64,000 bases of DNA from Lepidostoma basale (lineage: Eukaryota > Arthropoda > Insecta > Trichoptera > Lepidostomatidae): positions 124,001 through 188,000 of the forward strand of contig JAHDVF020001519.1 of assembly GCA_022606425.2 (NCBI GenBank), given 5' to 3'. Shown piece by piece: positions 20,940-31,417 of the stretch. Position 1 is the first letter of the stretch. Each line of letters starts with the position of its first letter. The notes under the pieces are model-generated. The model was not told the DNA's origin. It made no database searches and saw only the letters and a list, made by a program, of their open reading frames with translations. The position numbers and the translations under genes were made by a program.

Positions 20940-21060
20940 CATAATTAATACGAATTATCAAAATGCTTTGTGTGAATGACAGTCGAAACATGTCATTCAC
21001 ATGAAATGTCGAAACATGTTATATCAAAAGTTAAATTTTGATTATAAATATGTGCAAATA
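20940..21060. repeat. P4 remnants
   Basis: AGTCGAAACATGTCATTCAC and GTCGAAACATGTTATATC are two ribozyme 3' halves without cores. Confidence 0.3.
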
Positions 21061-21198
21061 AACGTCCCTTACTTACTTGTGTATATTTATAAATGTTCCT
21101 AATATTATAGTAATATTTGGAATATTCTTACATCATGTATTTAGTCATGGAATGAAATAATTAATTTTTGGTATTAATTCATATTGGCAACACTTTAA

Positions 21199-21974
21199 CC
21201 CTTAACGTACCGTGTTCAAAACAAAACGCTCGCTCCCATATGGTCAATTCAGTTTACCGCTAACTTTATCTATAAATATCAAGCATATGACTCGATGAAT
21301 CAAAATTTAATTTATGTCATCTTGTGGAGAATTTCATTAGGAATAGATCGATATCTATAACATACATGGATTATTTGAAAAACATATCATTATTTTTTTT
21401 TTCTGGAACCATGCGATTTCTTATATACAATGCGAGACAGCATCTGATCAACTGACACCAAGTATGAACTTGTCTCGCCCCGCCGCGCCGCGCCGTGCCC
21501 CGTGGCGCTATAATTTTACGTATGATAAAGGCACCTAGGCAAAATGTATACTACGTTCAAGACGACGAGTACGTATTAATATTTGTCCCTTTTGGTAAAG
21601 TGTTAATATGTTCTGATATTATTAAGTTGCGTGCTGCGTTTCCGTCCACAATCGGTATTATTACATATGAGGAAAGGCCAAACATATAATTTATGATACG
21701 TTCAAAACAGCGAGTAAGTATTTGTCACTTTTGATAAAGTTGTAAATATTAGCAAAACAAATTCTACCTTAACACGAATGAAGGTGAGGGCAGTCTTAAA
21801 AATTTTTTTTTTTGGGATGAAGGAAGTATTTTTTTTGCTTTTTTTTATTACGAAATATTGAGAACACTTCAATGGAGGATTACAATTTTTTATAATATTA
21901 GGGTCCATAGGTTTTAAGAAAATCAACTTTAAATTGGCAGTGGAAACTCAATTGACCACATGGCAACGCGACGG
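21199..21974. mobile_element. TTAA-flanked piggyBac-like element, copy 1
   Basis: Bounded by TTAA at 21195-21198 and 21975-21978. It starts CCCTTAACGTACCGTG and ends GCAACGCGACGG, so the tips CCCT.../...CGG are short imperfect inverted repeats. The piggyBac family duplicates TTAA and usually starts CC(C/T). A second copy of the same length is at 40875. No transposase; a 64-codon frame (YYVQDDEYVLIFVPFGKV) is probably chance or a relic. A CG-only run (CCGCGCCGCGCCGTGCC) near 21483 differs from the other copy. Confidence 0.7.
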
Positions 21975-21978
21975 TTAA

Positions 21979-22389
21979 GTACTTTTTAAAAATAAAATCG
22001 GAGATTAATTACCAATACAATTAAACGAGTATACTGGTGGTACACTTGTAGACTGGTAATAAATAGTAAAAAATACAGGATCGTCTCTCGCGTACAATTT
22101 AGGTCGCACTCTCGTTAATTCAACAGATGCGAGCGCAAGAGAGACAAATAATTGGTATTGATCAATCAATCCGAATAAAGAGTCAGCGAGTCTTAGATGC
22201 TTCTCACAAGCTGTTTCTCTTAATGGTTTTTCAAGCATTATTATCACTTTTTAACACGTGTTTTAGAAATTTAATAAGCAATAATTTTGCGCATTTGTAC
22301 CTTGTATAATATATGATTTCTAAAATGGATTATGTAGCAGCTATTCCACAATAAAGTAAAGCATTACTTACACTTACTCTTTTATCTTC
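21979..22389. other. No gene recognised
   Basis: Unique-looking AT-rich text. Short overlapping frames on both strands near 22005-22309 have no recognisable domain. Confidence 0.3.
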
Positions 22390-22960
22390 TTCTTTCTTCT
22401 TCTTCTTTGCTAGCCGTCTTCCCTCCACTGCTGGATATAGGCCTCTTCCAATTTCTTCCACACGTCTCTATCCTGCCCCCTTTGTATCCAAGATTTTCCA
22501 ACCCTTTTGATAACATCATCGGTCCATCTCATCGGTGGCTTTCCGACACTTCGCCTATTTTCCCATGGTGTCCAACTGAGTATCCTGGGTGCCCATCTGT
22601 TGCCACCCTGTCTATCCAAGTGTCCAGCCAATTGCCATTTCAATTTTGCCACTCGGTCCATGACGTCAGCAACCCTGGTGCGGTGTCTGATTTCTTCATT
22701 TCTTATGCGGTCACGCAAGCTTACACAAAGTATCTGTCTTTCCATGGACGTTTGTGTACACTTGAACCTGTGGACACTTTTTGCTGTAAGGGTTGTCGTC
22801 TCTAGTCCGTATATCATCATAGGCAGTATACACATGTCGTAGACCTTTCTTTTGAGGCAAACCGGTATTTCATCATTTTCAAAGACATGTCTCAGTTTAC
22901 CAAAGGCAGCCCAACCCAGTCCAATACTCTTTTATCAGTGTTGAATAAATACACAGACAT
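22390..22960 (-). mobile_element. LINE-C 3' fragment with open frame
   Basis: A 141-codon minus-strand frame (22410-22835) reads MCILPMMIYGLETTTLTAKS, QILCVSLRDRIRNEEIRHRT, KLKWQLAGHLDR, then GKPPMRWTDD and EEAYIQQWREDG at the stop. This is the C-terminal part typical of RTE/BovB-like LINEs. The tail is an AAGAAGAAG run on the coding strand. About 100 bp of coding-type text continue upstream to 22960. Confidence 0.75.
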
Positions 22961-22984
22961 GATTTTCTATTTTTTCTATTTTAT

Positions 22985-23430
22985 TATTCTGTGGTACTCA
23001 TCAAAACCTGAGACCCGGTGTTGCAGCAGAAACTTGGAGGCATAGGACCAACCAAGAGATCCGTACAATGACCCAGCAGCCTCTTATAACGAGCACCGTA
23101 AGAGCCGGTCGCCTAGCATGGACTGGGCACGTATGCCGAGCCGAAGAGACCAGAGCAATCAAGACCCTGTACGCGTCTAGACCGACTGGAGTAAGACTTC
23201 TAGGAAGGCCTAGACAGCGCTTATGGACAATGTTCTGGCTGATCTGGCTAGGTTAGGCGAATCTGGGTTCAAAAGGCGCAGGATCGAGGAGCTTGGCGGA
23301 AAATCATCAAGGAGGCTAAAACTCTTCAAGAGTTGTAGGACCAAAGGAAGTAATTATTATTCTGTGGAGGAAAAGGGAACAGACCTGTATCCAGTAGTGG
23401 GGGGAAGAAGGCTGAAGAAGAATAATAAGA
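22985..23430 (+). mobile_element. LINE-I 3' fragment
   Basis: Codons give AGRLAWTGHVCRAEETRAI and LLGRPRQR, followed by a frameshifted ADLARLGESGF. The end (AGGATCGAGGAGCTTGGCGG) matches 10022-10100. A short LINE-C-like end follows (GGGAACAGACCTGTATCCAG through AGGCTGAAGAAGAA), so two LINE termini may be fused here. Confidence 0.55.
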
Positions 23431-23660
23431 TTCTGTTAAAATAATACTAAATCAGTTTATTCTGCAATCTGGAATGGTTTTTACCCTTAAATGTTTGATA
23501 TTTTGGTCTCTTAACTTAAATTAAAAATAACGATTACAAAAATAACAGTACAGAAACTCCGAGTAATAAGCGGGCAATGGAGAGGAGCATGTTGAACATC
23601 AGATGAATAAGAAATTAAATGCATGGATCAAAGAAAGGTCCAAAGTTGTTTATGTAGTTG
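23431..23660. other. No gene recognised
   Basis: AT-rich spacer; nothing seen. Confidence 0.3.
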
Positions 23661-23664
23661 GCTA

Positions 23665-23745
23665 GTGAAAAATAGTTTTGGAAGTCTGGTAGGGAGGCTT
23701 ATGTCCAACAATGGACGACTTATGGCTGATGGTGATGATGAAATA
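23665..23745 (+). mobile_element. LINE-C 3' end stub
   Basis: Codons read GREAYVQQWTTYG and stop, then a (GAT)n tail: the LINE-C terminus. Confidence 0.6.
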
Positions 23746-24299
23746 TAAAATTAACGATGGAAAATACCTTTGCTCGATATAAAATACTTCATTGTGTAGC
23801 ACGAAATAATATCAAAATTCCGTCCGTTTTCCAGATTAAATAAATCCAATTTAATTCATAAACCTCAACCTCAGCTGGAAAATGAAACATTTCACACAAT
23901 TTTTCCTCGTGAAAATGGCCCGCGATTTTCTTTTGACTTTATTTTCATCATATACGTTATACGTTCGACATAAATCGAATTTCAATTTCAGTTTTGAAAT
24001 ACTTTTTACCATTTTTGCTCGCAACTACGTCGAATAACATTTTGCCAACCCACCCCGCGCACTAGAGCCAGATCACCATATATAGATCGATGGTCGACTA
24101 TGGCTTGTGATTCTCCACACACCTATAGAATTAATATGTTTAAATACAGTGAATTTCATCTCCCCATAGTTTTTACCTACAATTATTGTGTGTATTTTTC
24201 GTTACAGAAAATAACAACGGACCAAGAAAAATAAAATATTATAATTATAAGAATACAATTTCATTATCTTTTTCTTCTTTATGTACATTGTTTAAACAA
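23746..24299. other. No gene recognised
   Basis: Apparently single-copy and AT-rich, with C-rich CACCCCGCGCACTAGAGCC near 24050. No coding or repeat signal. Confidence 0.3.
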
Positions 24300-24560
24300 T
24301 ACTTTTATTTAAAAAAATTAAATAACATAGAAATGTTTCGGACATCCAGTCCTTTTTCAGTGATAAATATCATAAAGATACACATTTAAATATTTTTTAA
24401 TGTGTATCTTTATAATATGTATCGCTTATCTATCTACACTCACTATCTTTATTAAGAAGGACTAGTTGTCCGAAACATGTCTATGTAATTTAATTTTTTT
24501 TAATGTAAGTGTTGTTTAAACAAAGTATTTAAAAAATTAAAAGAGAAATAAAACATCTAC
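24300..24560. repeat. P2 foldback, decayed cores
   Basis: A minus-strand motif (24328-24362) has CTGAAAA, GGAC/GTCC, GAA, ACATTT, C. A plus-strand motif (24451-24485) has TTAAGAAGGACTAGTTGTCC, GAA, ACATGT, C. The paired stem II is kept while the cores have mutated. The arms share ATAAAGATACACATT-type text. Confidence 0.5.
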
Positions 24561-24587
24561 AACACAAAGTATGGCGAATATAGAAGA

Positions 24588-24770
24588 AATACAATTTCTC
24601 ATTGCAGTTAACTAACAGCCATTTTATTGTAACGTGAATTCTATACCAGACCAAAGACAGTAAATTATACAGTAAGCTTATCACACTGCAATTGCGGGAA
24701 ATTGAACCCGGGACCTTCGGTGTGGTAGTCATAGCTTTAGTAGTCGCCACGAAGATTAAAGGGGTCTAAC
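24588..24770 (-). mobile_element. tRNA-derived SINE
   Basis: On the minus strand: CTTCGTGGCGACTACTAAAG, then GGTCCCGGGTTCAATTTCCC (a B box in a T-arm-like stem), then TGCAGTGTGATAAGC and AGAATTCACGTTACAATAAAATGG. The copy at 58908 has the same order, and its A box is intact. RNA polymerase III transcript driven by the tRNA-like head; moved by a LINE in trans. Confidence 0.7.
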
Positions 24771-24782
24771 AGACTACTCTGC

Positions 24783-25765
24783 ATATCAAATCAAATCAAA
24801 TCAGTTTATTTACTCAAAAGACATTACAAACAGCATAAATATTTAAGGCATCTACTGAGTACAGGTCAAATATTACAAAAATACAACATAATACCAGGAA
24901 CGCATTAGTGATGGTTCGACATTAAGAAGATAAGATACTTTCTAAAGTTAAGAGTATTAGTCCCCTGAACGTACTTTCACTAATATGAAAGACGTCGATC
25001 TCTGAGGAGACCGCGTTCAGCAGACTAATTGCTCTTTCCACCAGTGTCACCAGAGGCAGATTGGTTCTAGCGGCTGATAGGTAAAACAATCTGAGCTGTC
25101 GCTATCGGAGATATCTATCGGGGACAAAAATACCAACATCCTCCAGTATGGCCGAGTTCTCGAAGTATCCCCTGATTAATCTAAAGAAATGGGTTATTAG
25201 ATGTCCATCTCTTCGAAGCTGTAGAGAATTGGTTGCGAGCATTCCCAAAAGAAATGCCGTGCGATAGAACCACGGATAACTACCATACTCCCTCATGTAG
25301 AGATACCTCAGAATTTTTTTCTGAAACCTCTCCAGCATAACGGAATATCTCGCCTCGTGAGGACTCCATTTCACAGAACCACTTTAGAGTTTGCTCCAAA
25401 CCAACGCGTTGTATAGGACTCTGAGCACATTGGGATCTCTGAAAACTCTTGACGATGAACCCCAACCTCAGTGCAATGTCACAAATACTCTCGATATGTG
25501 CACGAAAAGTCAGCCTACTCTCATAGATGATACCGAGATCTCTTATCGTAGATACATGTGGTAGTTGCTGGTTGTTCATTGTGTATCTATGGTATACAGT
25601 TCTCAATGCTCTAGTAAAAGATAGCATAACGCATTTAGAGACATTGAATTGCATTTGATTACTGTGACTCCAGTTAACAATATTATTGATGTCCGACTGA
25701 AGGCTGAATACAGTCAGCATAAGAATGAGGTGGAAGCGAATGGAGGAGGCCTGCTTCAAGGAGTG
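24783..25765 (-). mobile_element. LINE-F 3' fragment (Jockey/R1-like reverse transcriptase end)
   Basis: Minus-strand codons: QSDINNIVNWSHSNQMQFNV, SKCVMLSFTRA, then DLGIIYESRLTFRAHIESIC and LGFIVKSFQR. This is the C-terminal end of a non-LTR reverse transcriptase domain (the DLGV..D..L.F..HI block of jockey- and R1-type LINEs). A frameshift near 25375 splits it from KILRYLYMREYGSYPWFYRT. The tail is (TTTGA)n. It shares that tail with the copies at 31418 and 59625. Confidence 0.75.
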
Positions 25766-26329
25766 AAAGGGAAAAGGCTTAAGAAAAAGAAGAGAAGAGA
25801 TTATTACCCTAAATATTTTAAATTTAATTCATTCATGAAACTACTTGATTTGTCACTTTGTGTGTTTAATTTTCTGGATCGTTTCATTATTGTTTTTTCA
25901 AGCTGAAGGAAAGATTTATAGGTAGCATAAATAATTCTTCCATCACATCACTTCCTGTTACTTAAGGGTAGCAAACTCAGGATTCTGGATTTGGCTATCT
26001 CCGACTCATACCCTCCTCTCTCAAAGGGTTGCGACCCTTATCGCAGATACCATAAAACTTTGTAAATAATTTATAAAATGTACTTGGATTTTTTTAACTG
26101 CGCACGTAGTCATGTAAAAGCGAAAGCTTTGGTTATTTAAATAAGAATTTAAGCGATATATTTGTTGTTGTATTATAGATATATAAGACAATAATGGAAA
26201 AAAAACGAATACCGCAGTACATCTTATCAAGTAAAACTTTGTGTGATTTTCAACTGAGATAATTTTAGATTTAACTTGGGTTTGATAAATTCTATCTGAT
26301 CATATCCTGAACCTCCGAAAACAAATTTT
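25766..26329. other. No gene recognised
   Basis: The first ~40 bp may be a LINE-C-like end (CTTCAAGGAGTGAAAGGGAA). The rest is AT-rich with no signal. Confidence 0.3.
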
Positions 26330-26735
26330 AAAAACATTGTGCCTGGATGAAAGAGATCATAAAAGGCTGGAGGTATTTGAGATGTGGACTTACCGACGAG
26401 TTGTCCATGTTTCGTGGAGGGACCACATTAGAGAGTTGAAGAGAGTAGGCACGTGTTGAACACCATAGCGGGGAGGCGCGCAAGATGGATTGGTCATGTG
26501 TTGCGACACGAATGTTTCCTGCACAATATGTTGGAGGGAATGGTTGAGGGATCGATTGGCAGAGGACGACCTCGCCAAGAGTACCTAGACCAGATTTACC
26601 AAGATATGGGCTGCACCTCTAATGCGGAGTTGAAGAGAGTTGCCGAGGATCGAGCGGAGTGGAAGAGGAGATACGTCACCTTGCTGCAGACCAATCGCTA
26701 GAATGAGACCGGAGAGAGAGAGAGAGAGAGTAGGA
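26330..26735 (+). mobile_element. LINE-E 3' fragment
   Basis: Codons from 26453: MLNTIAGRRARWIGHVLRHE, then GSIGRGRPRQEYLDQIYQDM, ELKRVAEDRAEWKRR and LLQTNR before the stop; upstream VDLPTSCPC-type text is out of frame. Followed by a (GA)n run at 26708-26729. Copies at 30740 and 60455. Post-reverse-transcriptase segment of an RTE-like LINE. Confidence 0.7.
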
Positions 26736-27002
26736 TAAAAAGACTCTCTGTAAGTTTTTTAAATTCAACAAAATAATGAAAATTCAATGCCAAATCATAA
26801 AATACAAAATTATAATACCTTTTTACTTAGGTACTACTACAAAAAATCTACGTTCAGAGATTAAGAGGGAAAAAATGATTTTTTTATTTTAAAATTATCC
26901 ATCGGGCTATCAGAATAGATTATTAATTTATTTAACACAAGTATTTTTTTTCTTTTCACATAAAATTATCAAAATTTATTTTTATGGTTAAATTACAATC
27001 GC

Positions 27003-29230
27003 GATCCAGAAGAAGCAAAACAGTAGCCGCACCGACTAGAGTCAAAGTTGAAAAACTGCAAAACAATGACGTAAGAAATAATTTCGTAAGAAAAGTGAAA
27101 GATAGATTGAGTGAGCGGGATGTAAGTGAGTTGAGTATTGACGAGACCTGGAAATACTTGAAGGAGAGTTTGTGTGAATCAGCGAAAGAATCGTGTGGTG
27201 TGTGTGTACAAGGAAGAAGGAAAGGGGATGCATGGTGGAATGATGACGTAAAGATTGCTGTTAAAGAGAAGAAAGATGCTTGGTTGAATATGTTGTCGAT
27301 AAATAAGAATGACAGAGTTAAGTATGAAAGAGCAAAAGATTTGTATAAGGTATGCAAGAAGAGAGTGAAGTCGGTAGTGAAAGCGCGGAAAGAAAAACTG
27401 AAGGAGGAAGAAGGGCTCAAAATGACAAACAACTTCCAAGCAAATTTAAAAATGTTTTGGAAAGAAGTTAAAAAAGCCCGAAATCCTCCTGATAGTGGAT
27501 GTGTGAAAGCAATTTTAGACAACGAAGGAAGAATGTTAACGGAGAGTAAGATCATACAAGAAAGATGGATGGAATATTTTAAGGAGATGTATGGTGGTGA
27601 TACAAGCGTGATCGAAAATATGACAGCTAGTGCGAGTGCGGGACCTATGAATGATAATATTGAAAAAATAAGTACGAATGAGATGAAAAGATCCGTGAGC
27701 GCAATGAAAAGTGGAAAAGCTGTTGGGTTTGATTGTATTGCCATAGACTTTATTAAAAGCGGTGGCAAAGTGGTTTCTACATGGTTATGTAAGTTATTTA
27801 ACCAGTGCTTGGAGGAGGGATATACGCCGCTAGACTGGAGGAGAGCAGTAATTATGCCCCTGTACAAAGGAAAAGGATCGCGTATGGAATGTGGAAACCA
27901 CAGAGCTATTAGTCTTTTGAGTGTCGTTGGTAAAGTCTATGGCAGAATTTTAATAGAAAGAGTAAGAAAATTGACGAGTGACAAAGTTTGGGATGTGCAA
28001 GGTGCCTTTATGAATGGCAGAGGATGTATGGATCAAATTTTTGGACTTCGTACATTGACAGAGAAGTTTCTGGCCAAAAATCGCAAACTTTTCTATGCAT
28101 TTGTTGACTTACAAAAAGCGTATGATTACGTTAATAGAGAAAAGTTGTGGAAAATATTGTCTGAATATGGAATAAGTACAAAACTGATCACGGCCATTAA
28201 GTCGCTATACACGGAAAGCACTGCTAGTGTCAGAGTAAATGGAGATCTTACAGCCTGGTTTGATATCAATAAAGGTGTCAAACAAGGTTGCGTAATGTCC
28301 CCGTGGTTATTTAATCTGTATATGGACAATTGTATGAGAGAGCTGAAAGGGTTGGATGTAGGTGCCAAAATGAGCGGAGTGTCAGTAAGCTGTCTCTTGT
28401 ATGCGGATGACGCTGTCCTACTTGCTGACAACGAGCGTGAACTACAAGTCCTGGTGAATTGTATGTATGAGGTATGCATGCGAAATGATCTGATGATGAA
28501 TGTTAATAAGTCCAAGGTAATGATTTTTGAAAAGGAAGAAACCATGACAGTCTGCAACATTAGCGTGAATGGTGAAAATTTGGAGCAAGTAGTTGAGTTC
28601 GTGTATTTAGGTAGTATGTTTACAAGAGATGGGCGAGTGGAGAGGGATATTGAAAGAAGGGTTGGGGCAGGCAACAAAGTGAATGGTGCACTTAAAGTTG
28701 TCATCGCAAACAAAAACCTATCCAAAAAAGCTAGAATGGCAGTGCACAATGGTGTTCTTCTACCGACCCTTATGTATGGAAGCGAAGCATGGAACTGGCA
28801 AAAGAAGGATAAAGTAGAATAAATGCAGTAGAAATGAGATCTCTTAGACGAATGTGTGGATACTCTGTGTATGATAGAGTGTCGAATGAAAATATAAGAA
28901 GTGAATGCGGTGCGAATGATGGTGTCATGAACAAAATAATGAAAGGATCATTAAGATGGTTTGGACATATGGAAAGAATGAATGAAGAAAGAATGGTAAA
29001 AAAATTATATGTTAATGATGTAAATGGTACCAGAAATAGAGGAAGACCGAAGGAAAACGTGGCACGATCAAATAAATCAAATATTGAATGTCGGCCATGT
29101 GAGGAGTCAGAGAAATCGACGCGCGTGCATGACACGATGTATGAATGTTGAGGAAGCGAGAGAAATATGTCAGGAAAGAAAGGTGTGGCAGTCCATTCTT
29201 TCTGCCTACCCCTTCGGGGAGACGGCGTGA
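27003..29230 (+). pseudogene. LINE-A1 reverse transcriptase polyprotein, two frameshifts
   Basis: The frame is open from upstream host sequence (Met at 26984) to 28822, 612 codons. Residues ~80-150 are the Lys/Glu-rich linker with AWWNDDV. The reverse transcriptase follows: NHRAISLLSVVGKV, ASP motif A in FVDLQKAYD (Asp 375), KQGCVMSPWLFNLYMD, and the catalytic YADD at residues 473-476. A lost G after 28810 and an extra A near 29051 break the end; in between lie MRSLRRMCGYSVYDR and WFGHMERMNEERMVKK, then HDQINQ and AYPFGETA at the stop (29228-29230). The enzyme would copy LINE RNA at a nicked target. The endonuclease is missing, so this copy is dead on arrival; the low damage implies recent insertion. 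Confidence 0.9.
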
Positions 29231-29254
29231 TGGTTAGTTAGTTAGTTAGTTAGT
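27003..29254 (+). mobile_element. LINE-A1, longest copy (RTE-like), 2252 bp
   Basis: Flanked by a 10-bp direct repeat TTACAATCGC at 26993-27002 and 29255-29264, so both ends are fixed. It is 5'-truncated (no endonuclease domain) and ends with GGCGTGATGG and (TTAG)n. The short duplication and tail of a simple repeat, not poly(A), agree with RTE-type LINEs. This copy is the reference for all LINE-A fragments in the window. Confidence 0.9.
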
Positions 29255-29264
29255 TTACAATCGC

Positions 29265-30164
29265 AGTTGACATTAAAAGGTTGACAAGCAATATAATAGT
29301 GATGACGTCACGCTATCTAAAATGTGAATCACTCCGTCGGTATTACACTTACAATTCTGAAGACTTCGAAAATTAGTGACAAATGGTTAACAAACGGCCA
29401 AGTGTCTAATTGAACACTATTTTGACTGTCAATGAGAAAGTTTCTGTAACCCTGACATAGCTCTGGTGGGATCAAAACCGGTTGGTTCGTTAAAATAAAT
29501 AAATTGGTGCAAAAAAAATATACGTTTTGAAATTAATTTTAATAATACAACACCACAAATTTAATGCTTCAAACGAAAATGCAACGTGAAATGTTGTAAT
29601 GCATTTTTATTATTTTACTTTTAGTAGTTTTTCTATGAGAAACATTTAAATAATTGTTATTATACTTTGCTAAGAACAATTATAACTTGTAGTAAGCATT
29701 TATTTATACGTTAATATTCCAAGTCATCGCTTAATTATTTTTTCCAGACCTTAAACAAAATGGTAAGTACTAAAAAACTTACTTAATGCTCTTGATAAAG
29801 CTTTCAGCCAGTTTATTAAAGAGGCATATTCAGAAGCTCCCGATATTCTTGAATATTTCAGGACCTACTTAGGAAGCTTGCAGGACTTAGAATTTTATGA
29901 ATAAGTTATAAATCGTGAAAAGTGAAATCAAATTTAACGAGGGGGTTGAAATTCCAAGACGAGGGTAGGCCCCGCCGAGTGTTCTAAACTCAAAATGTCC
30001 CACAAGGGATGAGATATTGATCCTATTATACTTGATTCGCATGGGTTAAATGAAAAGATATTGACTTCAGCAGACTTTTGAAGGGATGTAAACTCTTGCA
30101 GACTTTTGCACACCCAAATAATGCTTTATTGAAATGCAAATGAAATAAAAACTTTTTTTTTACT
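29265..30164. other. No gene; one decayed P6 motif
   Basis: At 29450-29490, CTGACATAGCTCTGG, GTGGGATCAAAACCGGTTGG is a P6 motif with a ruined core. TGACGTCA at 29303-29310 is a CRE-like palindrome, probably chance. The rest is AT-rich. Confidence 0.4.
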
Positions 30165-30735
30165 TCTTCTTCTTCTTCTTCTTCTGCTCTATTTAGGACT
30201 GTGTCCTGTTATTTCTCGGAGCCTGTTCCTGGGATACAGATGTCCAACTGTCTCACCATCGTTTAGGTGGTCTTCCTGCAGGTCGATTTCCTGTTGGTAC
30301 TTTATTTGCGGCTATATTGATCGCTCTTTCAGAACATGCTCTTTCCACACGATCTCTCCAGTAGCGTCTTCTCAGTTTTCCCCATCGCACGACATCTACA
30401 TTGCAGATCTTTCTTATTTTAGAATTTCTTATTCTGTCTTGGAGTGTTATTCCAGCGACGGATCGGAGAGTCTTCATTTCTGTGGTTCTTAGGAGACTTT
30501 TTGTTCTGATGGTGTCAGCTCTAGTTTTATTCCATATGTCATTATAGGACGTACGCATGTCTTGTAGATTCGCATATTCTTTACTTAGCATATTTTTATT
30601 TTTCCAAACAGCATTCGTCAAGCAGCCAGCCACAACGGCGGCCCTGTTTGTTAGTTTACTTACTTCTCCGTAGAGGTCACTGCTGCTTGATACATCAACA
30701 CCTAAGTACTCGAAATGCATCACTTGTTCTATTAT
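30165..30735 (-). mobile_element. LINE-B 3' fragment
   Basis: Minus-strand frame: VMHFEYLGVDVSSSSDLYGE, LTNRAAVVAGCLTNAVWKNK, then, after a frame break, ETKADTIRTKSLLRTTEMKT, RSVAGITLQDRIRNSK and GRPPKRW. It extends further upstream than the other LINE-B copies, into the end of the reverse transcriptase (FEYLGVD). An AAGAAGAAGAAG tail. Confidence 0.7.
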
Positions 30736-30739
30736 TGGA

Positions 30740-30905
30740 ATAGAGGACGACCTCGCTAAGACTACCTTGACCAGATTTACCGTGATATGGGCTGCACATC
30801 TTATGCGGAGTTGAAAAGAGTTACCGAGGACCGAGCGGAGTGGAAGAGGAGATGCGTCGCCTTGACCAATCGTTAGATTGAGACCGGAGAAGAAGACACT
30901 TTGTT
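30740..30905 (+). mobile_element. LINE-E 3' fragment
   Basis: GAATAGAGGACGACCTCGCT through GAGACCGGAGAAGAAG: the LINE-E terminus with a deletion of about 10 bp in CTTGACCAATCG. It sits head-on to the LINE-B copy, sharing the junction near 30738. Confidence 0.6.
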
Positions 30906-31107
30906 GCCCGCACCAACCCTTCTTTCGACGTGACTGTCCGTTCGACCATCCGCAATAAACAAACTCGGACTCAAGATTCTCTTCATTCACACTTATGTTA
31001 CAAACTTCCAGAAGATGATAGCGAACTCTTTATGACATATATAAAGCAAATTTAAATGAAAAATAGTCAGATATTATATAAGAAGAAATATAAGAAGCGG
31101 CACTCAC
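30906..31107. other. Intron sequence downstream of the host exon
   Basis: Contains a partial P7-like CCAGAAGATGATAGCGAACT at 31007 and the intron donor GTGAGTG (minus strand, 31107-31101). Confidence 0.4.
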
Positions 31108-31260
31108 CCAAAATCCCGAGTCTGTAGTTCACCGTGACCACCACGAGTCCCCCGTAGCTCGCGAGTACGGAGCCGTCATAAGGGTTGCCCGAGCTCCACT
31201 CGTAGCTCTCTCCGTGGATGAAGACGAGTACGGGATATCGCGTATGCGCGTCTCGAGCGC
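31108..31260 (-). CDS. Neuroligin-type gene, one internal exon
   Basis: The minus strand encodes 50 complete codons, with 2 bases of a split codon before and 1 base after. The core reads [20 protein letters not shown] then [15 protein letters not shown] and [16 protein letters not shown] with [15 protein letters not shown] is the neuroligin version of a carboxylesterase-like fold; true esterases have HGGGF here. Neuroligins are single-pass postsynaptic adhesion proteins that bind neurexins; they lack esterase activity. The exon starts after a CAGCAG acceptor and ends at GG|GTGAGTG, both in the same phase, and the split after LGIL leads into the expected Gly. No stop or frameshift. Codon third positions are G/C-rich, unlike the surroundings. 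Neighbouring exons are not in the window. A paralogous cholinesterase-like adhesion protein (gliotactin type) is the alternative. Confidence 0.85.
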
Positions 31261-31266
31261 CTGCTG
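31261..31266 (-). promoter_or_regulatory. Tandem splice acceptor (NAGNAG)
   Basis: Minus strand TTTTCAGCAG directly before the exon. Use of the first AG adds one codon's worth of sequence (3 nt) to the neuroligin exon. Such tandem acceptors often give single-residue splice variants. Confidence 0.55.
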
Positions 31267-31417
31267 AAAACAGATGAAAACTGATTTAGGACAATGATAT
31301 ACTTTTGCATAACACATTCATTATGTTCTCTTTATGAGAAATTATTGAAAACATAATTATGTACAGTTTTTTTATTTAATACAAAAATCAGGTACATATT
31401 TCAATAATCATGATTAG
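31267..31417. other. Intron sequence upstream of the host exon
   Basis: AT-rich; on the minus strand the pyrimidine-rich tract before the acceptor is short. No branch point can be named with confidence. Confidence 0.4.

Noticed and set aside
26956..27867. A 303-codon minus-strand frame opposite the LINE-A reverse transcriptase
   Set aside because: It is Ser/Phe/Leu-rich with no domain and is the antisense shadow of the real coding strand.
28126..28749. A 207-codon minus-strand frame
   Set aside because: Antisense shadow of the YADD region of LINE-A; similar shadows occur opposite every LINE-A copy.
29228..29256. (GTTA)n tails as insect telomere repeats
   Set aside because: The insect telomere unit is TTAGG; these are 4-base units at fixed LINE-A 3' ends, so they are LINE tails.
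31129..31317. A 62-codon minus-strand frame across the neuroligin exon
   Set aside because: It reads the exon in the wrong phase and runs through the acceptor into the intron; the conserved residues are in another frame.
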